This document shows positions 62,263 through 64,000 of a stretch of DNA of 64,000 nucleotides, in pieces; the first letter of the stretch is position 1; each line of letters opens with the position of its first letter. Below the pieces are notes generated by a model. That model ran no database searches. It was given only the letters and a program-made list of their open reading frames with translations, and had not been told where the DNA came from. This DNA is from Hydractinia symbiolongicarpus (taxonomy: Eukaryota; Cnidaria; Hydrozoa; Anthoathecata; Hydractiniidae), in assembly GCF_029227915.1 (NCBI RefSeq), contig NC_079879.1, positions 15,252,001 to 15,316,000 of the forward strand. Reading direction: 5' to 3'. Both the position numbers and the translations under genes were made by a program.

Positions 62263-64000
62263 TAAGTTGAGTAATAAAGACTTACGATCCTCCGATGCTT
62301 ATAGACAATGTCAAAACAGATTATTGAATGAAGAAATCTACATTAAAAAGTCAACGATACGGACGCTCGAAAATCAGTTTAATGTCCATCGAAACTCGCT
62401 CAGAGCATCTTTATCATATTTGGATTTCACTCACATTACCTGCCTTTTCCTCGCTCGAAATGACAGAATCCTTGCTGCTAACGACGAAACCCAAAAGAAA
62501 AAACTGTTCAACCTTGGTTTGCAGTCTGTGCCAACAAAACATGATCCAGATCGCGTAATCCACAACTTTTCGTCACACATTCTGTCCGAAGCTGATAAAT
62601 CGTTGCTGGCCAGAGGTCTGAATTATGCAATACCATCTTCAAAAGTCGAGTATGCTGATTATATGGTTTCCTTCGAAAAGCTCTATCGTAATGTTAAAAG
62701 TATGGAAATGTCGTCCGAAACAAGAGATCTTTTAAAATCGCGGATGAAAGATTGTGCTATTTCATCTTTTGAAAGTTACAATTCCTCGAAGAAACCCAAA
62801 AACCTGAGCGATGAAGAACTTGAAGCTCTGTTTTCGTTGGCAAATAATTTGGACTTAGTTATTCAAAAATCTGACAAAGGAAATTCAGTTGTTCTTGTCG
62901 ATAAAGATATATACGTAAACAAGATTAGTGATATTTTGAATGACACAGCGAAGTTTGCAAAAGTTAAATGTGATAAAGAGAAGGAGCTGAATTTTATCAT
63001 CAATCAAGAGAAAAAAGTTACAGCAGTTTTGAAAACTTTGCTTGACAACGGTTCCTTGGAAAGAAGATTACATGAAAAACTTAAACCAACTGGGTCAAAG
63101 CTAGGAATATTATATGGTTTATGTAAAATTCACAAATCTATTGTTAACGGAAGTCCACCTTTTAGGCCCATTTTATCGGCTATCGATACACCCACCTGCA
63201 ATTTGGCTAAGTTTCTTGTACCACTTTTGGCACCCTTAACAGTTAATGAGTATACTGTTTTCAGCTCTTTTTCCTTTGCTGAAGAAATTAGTAAACAGGA
63301 CAGTAGTTTGTTTATGGCTAGCCTAGATGTTGATTCTTTATTTACAAATATTCCTTTGCAAGAAACTATAGATATTTGTACTGATTCTTTATTTTCAGAG
63401 ACTGACCCAGTCAGTAATTTTTGCAAAAGTGATTTTCGTAAACTCCTCTCTCTGGCCACAGAAAATTCTTATTTCACGTTTGACGGTCAACTTTTCAAGC
63501 AAGTCGATGGGGTAGCTATGGGATCACCTCTTGGCCCCAGCCTTGCTAATGCTTTTCTTTCGCACCACGAAAAGACTTGGTTGGATAATTGTCCATCATC
63601 CTTTAAGCCAGTGTATTATAGAAGATATGTTGATGATGTTTTTGTGTTGTTCTCATCTCCTAGCCATTTGCCTCTATTTAAGGACTATCTTAATAGGCAA
63701 CACATCAACATATCTTTCACGTCTGAGTGCGAGGCCGATAAAACTCTTCCGTTTCTTGACGTATCTGTTTCTGGAATGAATCGAAGTTTGTTACATCTAT
63801 CTATAGGAAGCCTACATTTAGTGGTGTTTACACGAATTACAACAGCTTTTTTCCGGAAGAATATAAAACGGGTTTGATAATGACATTGATTTTTCGGATA
63901 TTTAAGATTGTTTCTGATTTTTCTAGGTTTCACTTAGAAATGCAAGATCTTAGAAACATTCTGTTAAGAAATGGCTACCCGTCAAGTTTGATTGATCAAT
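62263..64000 (+). mobile_element. Penelope-like element, copy B (runs off the window)
   Basis: The open frame gives FKLSNKDLRSSDAYRQCQNR, NLDLVIQKSDKGNSVVLVDK, YGLCKIHKSIVNGSPPFRPI LSAIDTPT, LDVDSLFTNIPLQET, DGVAMGSPLGPSLANAFL and YYRRYVDDVFVLFSS, the core of a Penelope-type RT with YVDD. A one-base change near 63,772 shifts the frame before the GIY-YIG part. The first ~70 codons of the longer open frame (62,048-62,262) are antisense sequence of copy A and not part of this protein. Confidence 0.88.

Overview
The window looks like nuclear DNA of a marine invertebrate, most likely a cnidarian (possibly a hydrozoan). It is AT-rich, has spliced genes with GT-AG introns, and carries an animal-type Ki-67 homologue and a dense mixture of animal transposons: P, pogo, Harbinger, hAT, MULE and piggyBac types, Helitron-like ends, CR1-like and RTE-like LINEs, and Penelope-like elements. 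The taxon is inferred from this mixture; no species marker was seen.

Layout. 1-10,150: a 30-bp minisatellite and decayed DNA transposons (THAP/P element, hAT tail, a pogo transposase broken by a small TA-flanked MITE). 11,103-26,260, minus strand: one large gene, read here as a Ki-67 homologue, with seven exons. They encode a partial FHA domain, a PP1-docking motif with its adjoining conserved block, TP-rich repeats, about 19 LFKTP repeats and a basic Arg/Ser/Thr C-terminus. The exon lengths sum to an open frame across all the junctions. Its introns hold a Harbinger fragment, a piggyBac-like MITE, Helitron-like ends and a 578-bp tandem duplication. 26,674-30,024: a broken, intron-containing retroviral-type integrase gene flanked by clustered GGACAAYATGGGT motifs, with a tRNA-like sequence and LINE tails inside. 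30,400-38,760: a deleted CR1-like LINE, a MULE-like transposase, and a reverse transcriptase element with a zinc-binding, nuclease-like C-terminus.

40,867-57,577: the most unusual part. It contains at least three scrambled, partly inverted copies of one compact multi-gene virus-like element. Recognisable genes are a capsid-like protein (probable double jelly-roll), its divergently transcribed partner, a second divergent gene pair separated by only 18 bp, a membrane/coiled-coil protein, a zinc-ribbon protein and a DUF4116-like repeat protein. Nearly all are broken by stops or frameshifts. Arrays of a ~180-bp satellite lie between the pieces. One DUF4116-like gene is split by a separate 2,992-bp element with perfect 78-bp terminal inverted repeats and a 9-bp target duplication. 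The only gene found in that element is a two-exon RecQ-family helicase.

57,578-64,000: a CR1-like LINE (SGNH-esterase ORF1, endonuclease, RT) inserted into the second capsid-like gene, followed by two Penelope-like elements head to head. All calls come from reading the sequence; no database search was possible.
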